DNA of 64,000 nucleotides. It comes from Methylomicrobium agile (GTDB taxonomy: Bacteria; Pseudomonadota; Gammaproteobacteria; Methylococcales; Methylomonadaceae). This document shows, in pieces, positions 1-6,702 of this stretch. The notes below the pieces were generated by a model. That model saw nothing but the letters and a program-made list of their open reading frames with translations. It ran no database searches and was not told the DNA's origin. The first letter of the stretch is position 1. Each line of letters begins with the position of its first letter. The position numbers were made by a program, and so were the translations under genes. Location of the stretch: positions 2,621,001 to 2,685,000 of the forward strand of contig NZ_JPOJ01000001.1 of assembly GCF_000733855.1 (NCBI RefSeq). The letters run 5' to 3'.

Positions 1-380
1 CGGGGATCGCCGGTCGCTTCGATCAGGCCCTGCAAGGTTTCCCGGTTCAGTCCGAGGTTCAGGATCGTGTCCATCATGCCCGGCATTGAAATGGCCGAGC
101 CCGAACGCACCGAAACCAGCAAGGGTTGGCTTTTGCCGCCGAAAGCCTTGCCGGTCGTCCGTTCGATTTCCTGCATGTGGCGCCTGACATTGTCCATCAG
201 TCCGCCCGGCAGCCGGTGATGTTGCAGATAATCCAGGCAGGCCTCGGTCGAGATCACGAAGCCCGGCGGCACGTTCAGGCCAATCTGAGTCATTTCGCAC
301 AAATTGGCGCCCTTGCCGCCGAGCAGCGCCTTGTTTTTGCCGTCGCCTTGTTGGAAAGAAAAGATGTATTGTGTTGTCAT
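1..380 (-). CDS. ppdK: Pyruvate, phosphate dikinase, N-terminal part (runs off the window)
   Basis: Only the first 126 codons are inside the window; the gene continues past base 1. The protein begins [14 protein letters not shown] and has the features of the ATP-grasp nucleotide-binding domain of [14 protein letters not shown] near residue 22 and [15 protein letters not shown] near residue 95. PPDK interconverts pyruvate, ATP and phosphate with PEP, AMP and PPi in the cytoplasm. Known methanotroph physiology and the PPi-dependent phosphofructokinase at 56858-58087 suggest that it works in a PPi-linked glycolysis/gluconeogenesis. The related PEP synthase has a different start, so PPDK is the better call. 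No clear promoter is visible in the 118 bases upstream. Confidence 0.9.
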   Translation of the reverse strand, partial: MTTQYIFSFQQGDGKNKALLGGKGANLCEMTQIGLNVPPGFVISTEACLDYLQHHRLPGGLMDNVRRHMQEIERTTGKAFGGKSQPLLVSVRSGSAISMPGMMDTILNLGLNRETLQGLIEATGDP

Positions 381-498
381 GCTGGTTTTCCCCCTGTAGC
401 CATAAGCGGACAAATGGCCGAATTCCATAGTCTGCGGCGTTCTTGCGCCTATTGATTATGCAGGTAGGTGTTAAACGGATGCTCCTACCCGTGTCTAG

Positions 499-936
499 CT
501 AAAAACGTAATGGTGTGACTTGGCCCGTCGCCAAAAAATTCCGGTAGTCGGCCAGTACCTGGGCATGATCGAACGCCAGCAATTCGGGCAGTGTCGCAAA
601 TGTGAAAATGCCGCAGTTCTTCGCATCGTCGGCGGCGACGGGCATGCCGTGCGCCTCGGCCACATAGCAGGCGGTCGCCGTATGGCCGCGGGCATCGCGC
701 TTCGGGTCCGAATAAATGCCGAGCAGCGCGGTCAGGCGCACGTCGAGCCCGACCTCTTCTTTCGCTTCGCGGATCGCCGCCCGTTCGACCGTTTCGCCCA
801 CATCCACAAAGCCGCCCGGTATCGCCCAGCCGTAGGGCGGAAACGCGCGCTCGATCAGGATAAAAGGCCGTTCGGGCAGGTCGATCAGTTCGATGATCGT
901 GTCGGCGGCAAGCAGCGGGGTGACGGGTTTGGTCAT
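499..936 (-). CDS. Nudix hydrolase
   Basis: A 145-residue single-domain protein, the usual size for the family. The Nudix box is complete: G-x5-E-x7-REAKEEVGL between about residues 41 and 63, with the metal-binding glutamates in place. Nudix enzymes hydrolyse nucleoside diphosphates linked to another group; the PGG just before the box and the small size resemble ADP-ribose or NADH pyrophosphatases, but the substrate cannot be read from sequence. The start codon lies 7 bases after the stop of the methyltransferase gene upstream on the same strand, so the two are very probably one transcript. Confidence 0.9.
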   Translation of the reverse strand: MTKPVTPLLAADTIIELIDLPERPFILIERAFPPYGWAIPGGFVDVGETVERAAIREAKEEVGLDVRLTALLGIYSDPKRDARGHTATACYVAEAHGMPVAADDAKNCGIFTFATLPELLAFDHAQVLADYRNFLATGQVTPLRF

Positions 937-943
937 GGCGAAG

Positions 944-1633
944 TCAGCCGGTTTTTTTGCGCGCGACGAGCACCCCGTCCCGGATCGGGTTGATGTACGC
1001 GTCGAAGTCGGGATCGCCGAAAATCAGCGCGTTGTGTTCGAGTATCGCTTCGGTCCAGCCGGGCACGACGTCGGTATATTCGTCCATTGCGACACGCCCG
1101 TGCCAGAGCACGTTGTCGGCGATATAGAGTCCGCCGGGGCGGATCCGGTCTTTGGCGAGGCGCCAGACTTCCGGATAATCGCCTTTATCGACGTCGTTAT
1201 AGCAAATATCGAACGGTTCGTGGGTGCCGGTGAAAATATCCTGTGCGAATCCGGTATGGAAATCGATCCTTTCCCATAAACCGGCCACTTTCAGAAAATG
1301 CTCGGCCTGGAACCGGTTCAGCGGATCGCCGTCGGTGCAGACGATCCGGCCTTCGGAGCCCACTGCGCGGGCAAACCAGTAGGCCGAATAACCGTAGCCG
1401 CTGCCGAACTCGAACACGCTCTCAGCACCGATCGATCGGGCCAGCGATTCCAGAAACACCCCGACCAGGCGCCCGACGATCGGAAAACTTCTCTGTACGG
1501 CCAAGGACTCCATATCCTGCAATACAGGGGTATCGGTGCGGCCGAGCAAGCCGCGCAGATAGTTTTCGATCGCCGGATCGACCGGAACGATCGAGGTTCG
1601 ATTGGGCGGTGTGGGGGATGTATGGTCGGTCAT
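944..1633 (-). CDS. SAM-dependent O-methyltransferase (COG4122 type)
   Basis: A 229-residue class I methyltransferase. The SAM site is visible as [16 protein letters not shown] (about residues 93-108), followed by the acidic strand IVCTDGD, and the metal-binding region [14 protein letters not shown] resembles cation-dependent catechol/caffeoyl-CoA-type O-methyltransferases (Methyltransf_3). The usual motif there is D-x-x-K, here DVDKGDY, so metal dependence is likely. The methyl acceptor is unknown. It is the middle gene of a tight three-gene minus-strand run with the small TIGR02647-like protein upstream and the Nudix hydrolase downstream; the context gives no clear pathway. Confidence 0.85.
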   Translation of the reverse strand: MTDHTSPTPPNRTSIVPVDPAIENYLRGLLGRTDTPVLQDMESLAVQRSFPIVGRLVGVFLESLARSIGAESVFEFGSGYGYSAYWFARAVGSEGRIVCTDGDPLNRFQAEHFLKVAGLWERIDFHTGFAQDIFTGTHEPFDICYNDVDKGDYPEVWRLAKDRIRPGGLYIADNVLWHGRVAMDEYTDVVPGWTEAILEHNALIFGDPDFDAYINPIRDGVLVARKKTG

Positions 1634-1681
1634 CGGCGGCGTTCTCCTGGCGCTGTGGGAAGGAATGGCTCCGGGCTTTTT

Positions 1682-1918
1682 TCACTCCGCGGTCAGGATG
1701 TCCAGTACGGTCTGGACCTGCTCGGCGGTCTCGCGGCCGAGCGCGGTCAGGTAGCCGCCGTCTTCGTGCGTGACCAGGCCTTTGCGAAACAGGCGCCGGG
1801 TCGCTTCGATCACTTGGGGATCGGCATTTTTATGTACCTTGATGCCTTCCTGCGTGGTGGTCAGGTTATAACGGACCAGCACATTCAGTTCGTCGACGAG
1901 TTCGGGGTTATAAAACAC
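1682..1918 (-). CDS. TIGR02647-like small protein
   Basis: The conserved part starts FYNPELVDELNVLVRYN and continues with TTTQEGIKVHKNADP and a C-terminal GGYLTALGRETAEQVQ, which I recognise as the approximately 77-residue gammaproteobacterial family TIGR02647. The frame is open up to an ATG at 2038, but the GTG at 1918 gives 78 residues, matches the family length, and has GGAG eight bases upstream, so I take it as the start. The family looks like a small helical, possibly winged-helix protein, and has no established function. It heads a likely operon with the O-methyltransferase (48-base gap) and Nudix gene. Confidence 0.75.
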   Translation of the reverse strand: MFYNPELVDELNVLVRYNLTTTQEGIKVHKNADPQVIEATRRLFRKGLVTHEDGGYLTALGRETAEQVQTVLDILTAE

Positions 1919-2045
1919 GGGAAACGCTCCATTTTCGGTAAAGTAAAATCTGCCGGGCATTGTAACCCGAATTCGCGGCGCCCGTTCAAGCGTCGAGCGG
2001 TTTGCCGGAGGCTTAGGCAGGTTTACGGACGGTGACATACCGGCT

Positions 2046-3113
2046 ATGCTATCGATTTTTCGTCTTGATCTTAAATTTTACTCGATGTTCGCGATGCGTT
2101 TCCGTTCGTTACTTCTCATGGCCGCGTTGTTTGCGCTTGGCGGGCCGCTGACGGCCGCTGCCGATGCCGGGGAGGAAGGCGGTGCGGAACCGGCCCTGGC
2201 GGAAGATTCGGGAGGCATGCCGGTCGTCAGTCTCGACCGGCGGAAACAACAACTGGCCGGCCTGGAGATCGTGAAAGTCCGGCCGAGTCCATATCGGCCG
2301 GAATTCACCGCCTACGGCAGAGCGGTCAATGTCCAGCCGCTCTTGGCGCTGAGGAGCCAATACCGGGTCGCGCTGTCCGAGCAGAAAAGCGCCGGCGCGC
2401 GGCTCGCCCAGTCCGGCCAGAGCATTCGCCGCACCGAAGAATTATACCGGCATGGGGTCGCGGCCAAGCGGGTCATGCAGGAGCGGCAGTCGTTCTGGCA
2501 GACCGACAAGGCGCAGTTCGATGCCCGGCGCGCCCAGAGCGATGCAGTGCTCGAAGAGGCGCGGGTGACGTGGGGCTCGGAACTGGCCGATTGGGCATTT
2601 CAGGCCGGCAAGGACCGATTGAGCGATTTCGTGAACGGCAAAGAGACTCTGCTGCTGGTCACCCTGCCGGCCGGCAAGGCGTTGCCGCTGCCGAATGCGG
2701 CGGCGTTCGCCGATCCCGAAGGCAATCGCGCCAATGCCGAGGCGGCCGTCTATATCTCGCCCACACCCCAGATCGATCAGGCCGTGCAGGGAACCAGTTA
2801 TTTTTTCCGGACCTCCGGCAGCAGGGTCAGGCCCGGCATGACGGTCAGCGTGTGGCTGCCGGATGGCAACGCGCAGGAAGACGGCGTTACCATTCCCGGA
2901 TCGGCGCTGGTCTGGTCGATGGATCAGCCGTTCGTGTATGTCAGAACCGGTCCGGAAGCCTTTAGCCGGCGCTTGATCGGAAATTATCGGCCTTCGCCCG
3001 AAGGCTATTTCGTTCGGGACGCGTTGAAGGCGGGCGAAGACATCGTGTCGGTCGGCGGCCAAATGCTGCTGTCGCAGGAGTTTCGCGCGCAAATCCCCGA
3101 CGAGGACGATTGA
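2046..3113 (+). CDS. Periplasmic adaptor (membrane fusion) protein, HlyD/RND-like, orphan
   Basis: A 355-residue exported protein of the membrane fusion family. The hydrophobic stretch RSLLLMAALFALGG followed by an Ala-rich cleavage region is a signal peptide; starts at 2085 or 2094 place it nearer the N-terminus than the ATG at 2046 and may be the real ones. A helical hairpin lies about residues 100-175, and a beta-barrel/membrane-proximal part follows (RVRPGMTVSVWLP, VTIPGSALVW, the usual sites of RND adaptors). No transporter or outer-membrane channel gene follows, so its partner must be encoded elsewhere. The lipoyl-like domain flanking the hairpin appears short. Substrate unknown. Confidence 0.7.
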   Translation: MLSIFRLDLKFYSMFAMRFRSLLLMAALFALGGPLTAAADAGEEGGAEPALAEDSGGMPVVSLDRRKQQLAGLEIVKVRPSPYRPEFTAYGRAVNVQPLLALRSQYRVALSEQKSAGARLAQSGQSIRRTEELYRHGVAAKRVMQERQSFWQTDKAQFDARRAQSDAVLEEARVTWGSELADWAFQAGKDRLSDFVNGKETLLLVTLPAGKALPLPNAAAFADPEGNRANAEAAVYISPTPQIDQAVQGTSYFFRTSGSRVRPGMTVSVWLPDGNAQEDGVTIPGSALVWSMDQPFVYVRTGPEAFSRRLIGNYRPSPEGYFVRDALKAGEDIVSVGGQMLLSQEFRAQIPDEDD

Positions 3114-3280
3114 ACGCGCCGCTTGGCGACCAAAAATAAACGCAAGTCTTCATTAAGCCGATGTTCATCGGCGATGTGTATGCTGATACCCAGAGAAAAG
3201 GCCGTCGATGCAGAGGAGTCCAGGGCTTTGCGGACGGCTTGCCGGTTCAGTGTTGCAAATTCATTGTGAGGAGACAAGTC

Positions 3281-3871
3281 ATGATTCGATCGGGTTTTCG
3301 GGCTAAATGCCTTATTTTGGCGGCTGTCGCGTCGCTGTTTACGGCAGGCCCGGCGTTTGCGGACAAGCCGGGCTGGACCGGCGGCCCCCGCGGAGGACAG
3401 AGTCGCCAAGCCGAACGCTGGCAAGGCCAGGGCGGTTATTCGGGAAGGGAATTCCACGGTGGGGATGGCGGCCGGGATTACCGGCGCGGGAGACAGGCGG
3501 ACCGGAATGACGGGTCGCGCTATAAGAACGCGGATCGTCCCCGTTACAGCGGCGGCCGGTATTTCGTCGATAATCACCGCACCATCGTGCACAATTATTA
3601 TTACGATCAATACCGCGGCGGCCGCTGCCCGCCGGGATTAGTGAAGAAAGGCAACGGCTGCGTGCCGCCCGGCTTGGCAAGAAGGTGGGCGATCGGCCGT
3701 CCCTTGCCGCGCAATGTGATTTTTTACGACGTGCCGCAGCCCGTCGTCTTGGGGTTGGGCTATCCGCCGCCGGGTTACCGGTTCGTGCGCGTGGCTTCGG
3801 ATATTCTGTTGGTTGCGATCGGCACCGGCATTGTGATGGATGCGATCTACGACCTGGGCGGCGGCTGGTAG
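3281..3871 (+). CDS. RcnB-family periplasmic protein
   Basis: The ATG at 3281 follows GAGGAG at suitable spacing and gives a 196-residue protein with a signal peptide ending near AFADKPG. A long, arginine- and glycine-rich, low-complexity middle is followed by a conserved C-terminus: CPPGLVKKGNGCVPPG, ARRW, LPRNVIFYDVPQ, PPPGYRFVRVASDILL. This is the RcnB domain (PF11776), named after the E. coli periplasmic protein that affects nickel/cobalt export by RcnA. No rcnA-like exporter is adjacent, so metal homeostasis is only a family inference. The middle carries several His and Tyr residues (HNYYYDQY) but no clear metal site. Confidence 0.75.
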   Translation: MIRSGFRAKCLILAAVASLFTAGPAFADKPGWTGGPRGGQSRQAERWQGQGGYSGREFHGGDGGRDYRRGRQADRNDGSRYKNADRPRYSGGRYFVDNHRTIVHNYYYDQYRGGRCPPGLVKKGNGCVPPGLARRWAIGRPLPRNVIFYDVPQPVVLGLGYPPPGYRFVRVASDILLVAIGTGIVMDAIYDLGGGW

Positions 3872-3935
3872 CCGGCTTTCTCGCCCTTGGCGGGAGCGCG
3901 CGTCGGGCGGAACTTTTTATCTTAGGAGCTGAGAC

Positions 3936-4454
3936 ATGGCCGTAAAACTGACTGCGATACAGGCCGATATCACCGCTTTGGCGGTCGATGCGATCGTCAA
4001 TGCCGCTAATGGCAGCCTCCTGGGCGGAGGCGGCGTGGACGGCGCGATCCATCGCGCGGCCGGGCCCGAATTGCTGCGGGAATGCCGGACGCTGGGCGGC
4101 TGCGAGATCGGCGATGCGAAGCTGACCGGGGGTTATCGGTTGCCGGCCCGATATGTGATCCATACGGTCGGTCCCGTCTGGCGCGGCGGGGTACGAAACG
4201 AACCTGAGCGGCTGGCATCGTGCTACCGGCGCTCGCTGGAAATTGCGGCCGAGCATGGTATCCGGACTCTGGCGTTTCCGTGCATCGCTACCGGTATTTA
4301 CGGCTATCCGGTCGAACTGGCGGCTGAAGTCGCTTATCGGACCGTCTCCGCTACGGTGGTCCGCCCGATTTCGATAGAAGAAGTCATTTTCTGCTGTTTC
4401 TCGGCGGACGATCTGGCCGTATACGCCAGACTGCTCTCATTAGACACGAAATGA
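3936..4454 (+). CDS. Macrodomain protein, O-acetyl-ADP-ribose deacetylase type
   Basis: A 172-residue single macrodomain, like MacroD/YmdB. Diagnostic pieces are [22 protein letters not shown] (substrate-binding loop with the catalytic-region Asn and Asp), [10 protein letters not shown], and the second loop [11 protein letters not shown]. Such proteins hydrolyse O-acetyl-ADP-ribose and remove ADP-ribose from proteins in the cytoplasm. AGGAG lies about ten bases before the ATG. It stands alone on the plus strand, 64 bases after the RcnB-like gene. No ADP-ribosyltransferase or sirtuin is nearby. YmdB also inhibits RNase III in E. coli, a role that cannot be judged here. Confidence 0.9.
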   Translation: MAVKLTAIQADITALAVDAIVNAANGSLLGGGGVDGAIHRAAGPELLRECRTLGGCEIGDAKLTGGYRLPARYVIHTVGPVWRGGVRNEPERLASCYRRSLEIAAEHGIRTLAFPCIATGIYGYPVELAAEVAYRTVSATVVRPISIEEVIFCCFSADDLAVYARLLSLDTK

Positions 4455-4553
4455 TCCGCGTCTCGCTCTCTTCCGTTTATAAGGCTAAGGCTGCCTGAAA
4501 GTTTTGATAAAAAAAAACGGTGCGAACTGCGCTTCCTGACAGTGGAGTTTGGT

Positions 4554-4559
4554 TATAAT
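4554..4559 (+). promoter_or_regulatory. Candidate -10 box upstream of the chrA remnant
   Basis: A perfect TATAAT sits 44 bases before the ATG at 4603. The -35 region is poor (TTCCTG-like, 15-base spacing), so the promoter is only probable. It would have driven the now truncated chromate-transporter gene. Confidence 0.4.
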
Positions 4560-4602
4560 CCCGTGCTGTTTTTTATCCATTTCAGTGCCGGAAAAGTGAC
4601 TG

Positions 4603-4716
4603 ATGAATTCGTCTGATTTGCCCGAGAGGCCGCCCCAATCCGTCACGTTGCGCCAAGCCTCCGGCTATTGGCTCAAACTCGGGTTTATCAGGGCCGTAGG
4701 GCGGATTCGCCGCTAG
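4603..4716 (+). pseudogene. Truncated chromate transporter (chrA) N-terminal remnant
   Basis: The 37-codon frame reads LPERPPQSVTLRQASGYWLK then LGFI, the typical N-terminus of ChrA chromate transporters, where it is normally followed by SFGGPAGQI. Homology stops exactly at ...LGFI: the following GGGCCGTAGGGCGGATT is the start of the first 132-bp intergenic repeat, and the frame ends 26 bases inside it. No further ChrA-like sequence is seen after the second repeat. I read this as a gene whose remainder was deleted or replaced when the repeat arrived. The peptide itself is unlikely to have a function. Identification rests on about 25 residues, hence moderate confidence. Confidence 0.6.
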
Positions 4717-4822
4717 GCAATCCGCCATAACTTTGAGGCATGCTGGCGTTTTGCTGCCGCGAAAACGCCCTACAGGTTACTGGACTTATTCTTTTCGTTA
4801 CGTTGAAAAAAGTGAAAGGGTT
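4691..4822 (+). repeat. Palindromic intergenic repeat, copy A
   Basis: About 132 bases, repeated with few differences 148 bases downstream. It contains two hairpins: GGCGGATT/AATCCGCC around TCGCCGCTAGGC, and GCGTTTT/AAAACGC around GCTGCCGCG. The GTAGGGCGGAT...ATCCGCC type occurs in other gaps of this window in varied form, as expected of a REP-like family. Confidence 0.85.
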
Positions 4823-4838
4823 TCCAAAAGCCCACGTA

Positions 4839-4970
4839 GGGCCGTAGGGCGGATTCGCCGCTAGGCAATCCGCCATAGCTTTGAGGCATGCTGGCGTTTT
4901 GCTGCCGCGAAAACGCCCTACAGGTTACTGGACTTATTTTTTCCGTTACCTTGAAAAAAGTGAAAGGGTT
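4839..4970 (+). repeat. Palindromic intergenic repeat, copy B
   Basis: The second copy of the 132-bp repeat, separated from copy A by 16 bases. Differences are few (for example CATAGCTTT for CATAACTTT). The remaining 95 bases down to the next gene at 5065 hold nothing that I recognise. Confidence 0.85.
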
Positions 4971-5064
4971 GCCTTTCGAAAAATGCAGAATTTCAGGCCG
5001 CTCGATGAGGCGTACCGTTTCAAAAGCGAGGGGGAGGGGCGGCGCCGCAAATTTTCCATATTCC

Positions 5065-6702
5065 TTACGCCGCATATAAACAGTAACGGTTACGGCCTTG
5101 CTCCTTGGCCCGGCATAGCGCTCGATCGGCCGCTTGCATCAGCGATTGAGGATCGTCGCCATCTTTGGGGTACATGGCGATGCCGATGCTTGCCGAAACG
5201 GCGGTTTCCGGGGCCGCTGCCAGCGGCGGGCTTGCGATCGCAGCGAGCAGGTTCGCCGCGGTCCGCTCGGCATCGTCGCTGTGACGAATACGCGGCAACA
5301 GCACGAAAAACTCGTCGCCATCGAAGCGGGCAACGGTATCGGCTTTTTGCAGTACGCTCCCGATACGCTTGGCGATGTCTTGCAAAAGCGCATCGCAGCA
5401 TACCCGGCCCAGGCGCGCATTGAGTTCTTTGAAACGATCCAGATCGATAAGCAGCAATCCCCCCGCTATCGGTTCGCTGTCGGTTCCGGCCAGCGCCCGT
5501 TCCAGGCGGTCGTTGAAAAGCTGGCGGGACGGCAGTTTCGTCAACGAGTCGTAAAAGGCCAACTGCGTCAGGTTGTTTTCGGCATGGCGCAATAAGGACA
5601 TATCGGACAGCGCGCCGACATAGCGCTGAACCGCGCCGGTCATGTCGCGCACCACGCTGATGCTGGCCCAGGCCGGAAAGCCATGCCCATCGGAATGTCG
5701 ACAGCGCAGTTCGCCCTGCCAGTACCCGCCGGGAATCGAGCCGATGCGACCGAAAAAATCCGGGAGCAACGGCGCTTCGAGCAATAGTTGGTTGACATCG
5801 GCACCGATGGCTTCTTGTTTTTCGAAGCCGGTAATCAGTAGAAAAGCCGGATTCACCGTAATGATCCGAAGGCTGTCGTCGGCGATGAAAATACCCTCGG
5901 TCGTGGTGTCGAACACGGCCGCGGCGGCTCTCAGCCGATCCTCGGAGTCGTGCTGTTCGGTAATGTCGCGAACGACGCCGATGATGCGGGTGATCTTGCC
6001 GCGCGTGCCCGGATAGGATTTCGCGTGCATCTCGACCCAGGCGATGCGGCCGTCGTCGTGATCATGCCGAAAAAACCGGTGCAATTGCTTTTCCTGGCTC
6101 AGCGCCTCGGTTAGGGCGGCTTCGACATCCGGCCGGTCGCTTGCCTGTACCCCTTTCAGTAACGTTTCCAACGGTGGTTCCCCGATTTGCTCGGGCGTTT
6201 CCATCACGCAATAAAAATGGCCTCCGGTAATGACGCGCCGGCTGCCGACATCAAACTCCCAAATACCCAGGCCCGCGGCATCCAGCGCCAGGCGAAGACG
6301 CTCTTCGCTGGCTTCGACCTGGGCCTCGGCCATTCGGCGCACCAAGGCCATTTGTAAAGTGGCGTGCAATTCCCGGCCCTCGCAGGGCTTGACCAGATAG
6401 CCGTAAGGCCGGCTCGCCTCCGCCCGTTGCAGGATGTCGTCCTCGGCATAAGCGGTTAAAAACACCACCGGGATCTTGAAGTGTTCGCGTACTTTGCGCG
6501 CCGCTTCGATACCGTCCATGTCGCCCGCCAGATTGATATCCATCAGCACGATGTCCGGATTCAGTTCGCCGGCCCGCTCAATCGCCAGTTCGCCGCTCGC
6601 GACGATCGCCACCACTTCATAATTCAGGTGGGTCAATTGCATTTCGAGATCGAAGGCGATGACGCTTTCGTCCTCTACCAATAAAATCCGGGTCGGCTTC
6701 AT
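5065..6702 (-). CDS. Response regulator with two PAS domains and a (degenerate) GGDEF domain
   Basis: 545 residues. The receiver domain (1-120) has the acidic pair in LLVEDE, the phosphoacceptor Asp in IVLMDINL (near residue 55) and the Lys in YLVKPCEG. Two PAS domains follow (about 135-260, with PAC segment GVVRDITEQ, and 265-385). A C-terminal diguanylate-cyclase domain starts FYDSLTKLPSRQLF. Its signature reads DGDEF instead of GGDEF, and the usual N-D-x-x-G-H segment is NARLGRVC, so cyclase activity is uncertain; metal-binding Asp in LLIDLDRFK is kept. The start overlaps the histidine-kinase stop by four bases (ATGA), so the two form a cognate pair with c-di-GMP or a degenerate sensor as output. 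Confidence 0.9.
   Translation of the reverse strand: MKPTRILLVEDESVIAFDLEMQLTHLNYEVVAIVASGELAIERAGELNPDIVLMDINLAGDMDGIEAARKVREHFKIPVVFLTAYAEDDILQRAEASRPYGYLVKPCEGRELHATLQMALVRRMAEAQVEASEERLRLALDAAGLGIWEFDVGSRRVITGGHFYCVMETPEQIGEPPLETLLKGVQASDRPDVEAALTEALSQEKQLHRFFRHDHDDGRIAWVEMHAKSYPGTRGKITRIIGVVRDITEQHDSEDRLRAAAAVFDTTTEGIFIADDSLRIITVNPAFLLITGFEKQEAIGADVNQLLLEAPLLPDFFGRIGSIPGGYWQGELRCRHSDGHGFPAWASISVVRDMTGAVQRYVGALSDMSLLRHAENNLTQLAFYDSLTKLPSRQLFNDRLERALAGTDSEPIAGGLLLIDLDRFKELNARLGRVCCDALLQDIAKRIGSVLQKADTVARFDGDEFFVLLPRIRHSDDAERTAANLLAAIASPPLAAAPETAVSASIGIAMYPKDGDDPQSLMQAADRALCRAKEQGRNRYCLYAA

Noticed and set aside
4691-4970. CRISPR-like repeat array
   Set aside because: Only two 132-bp units with a 16-bp gap and internal palindromes; no spacers, no cas genes.
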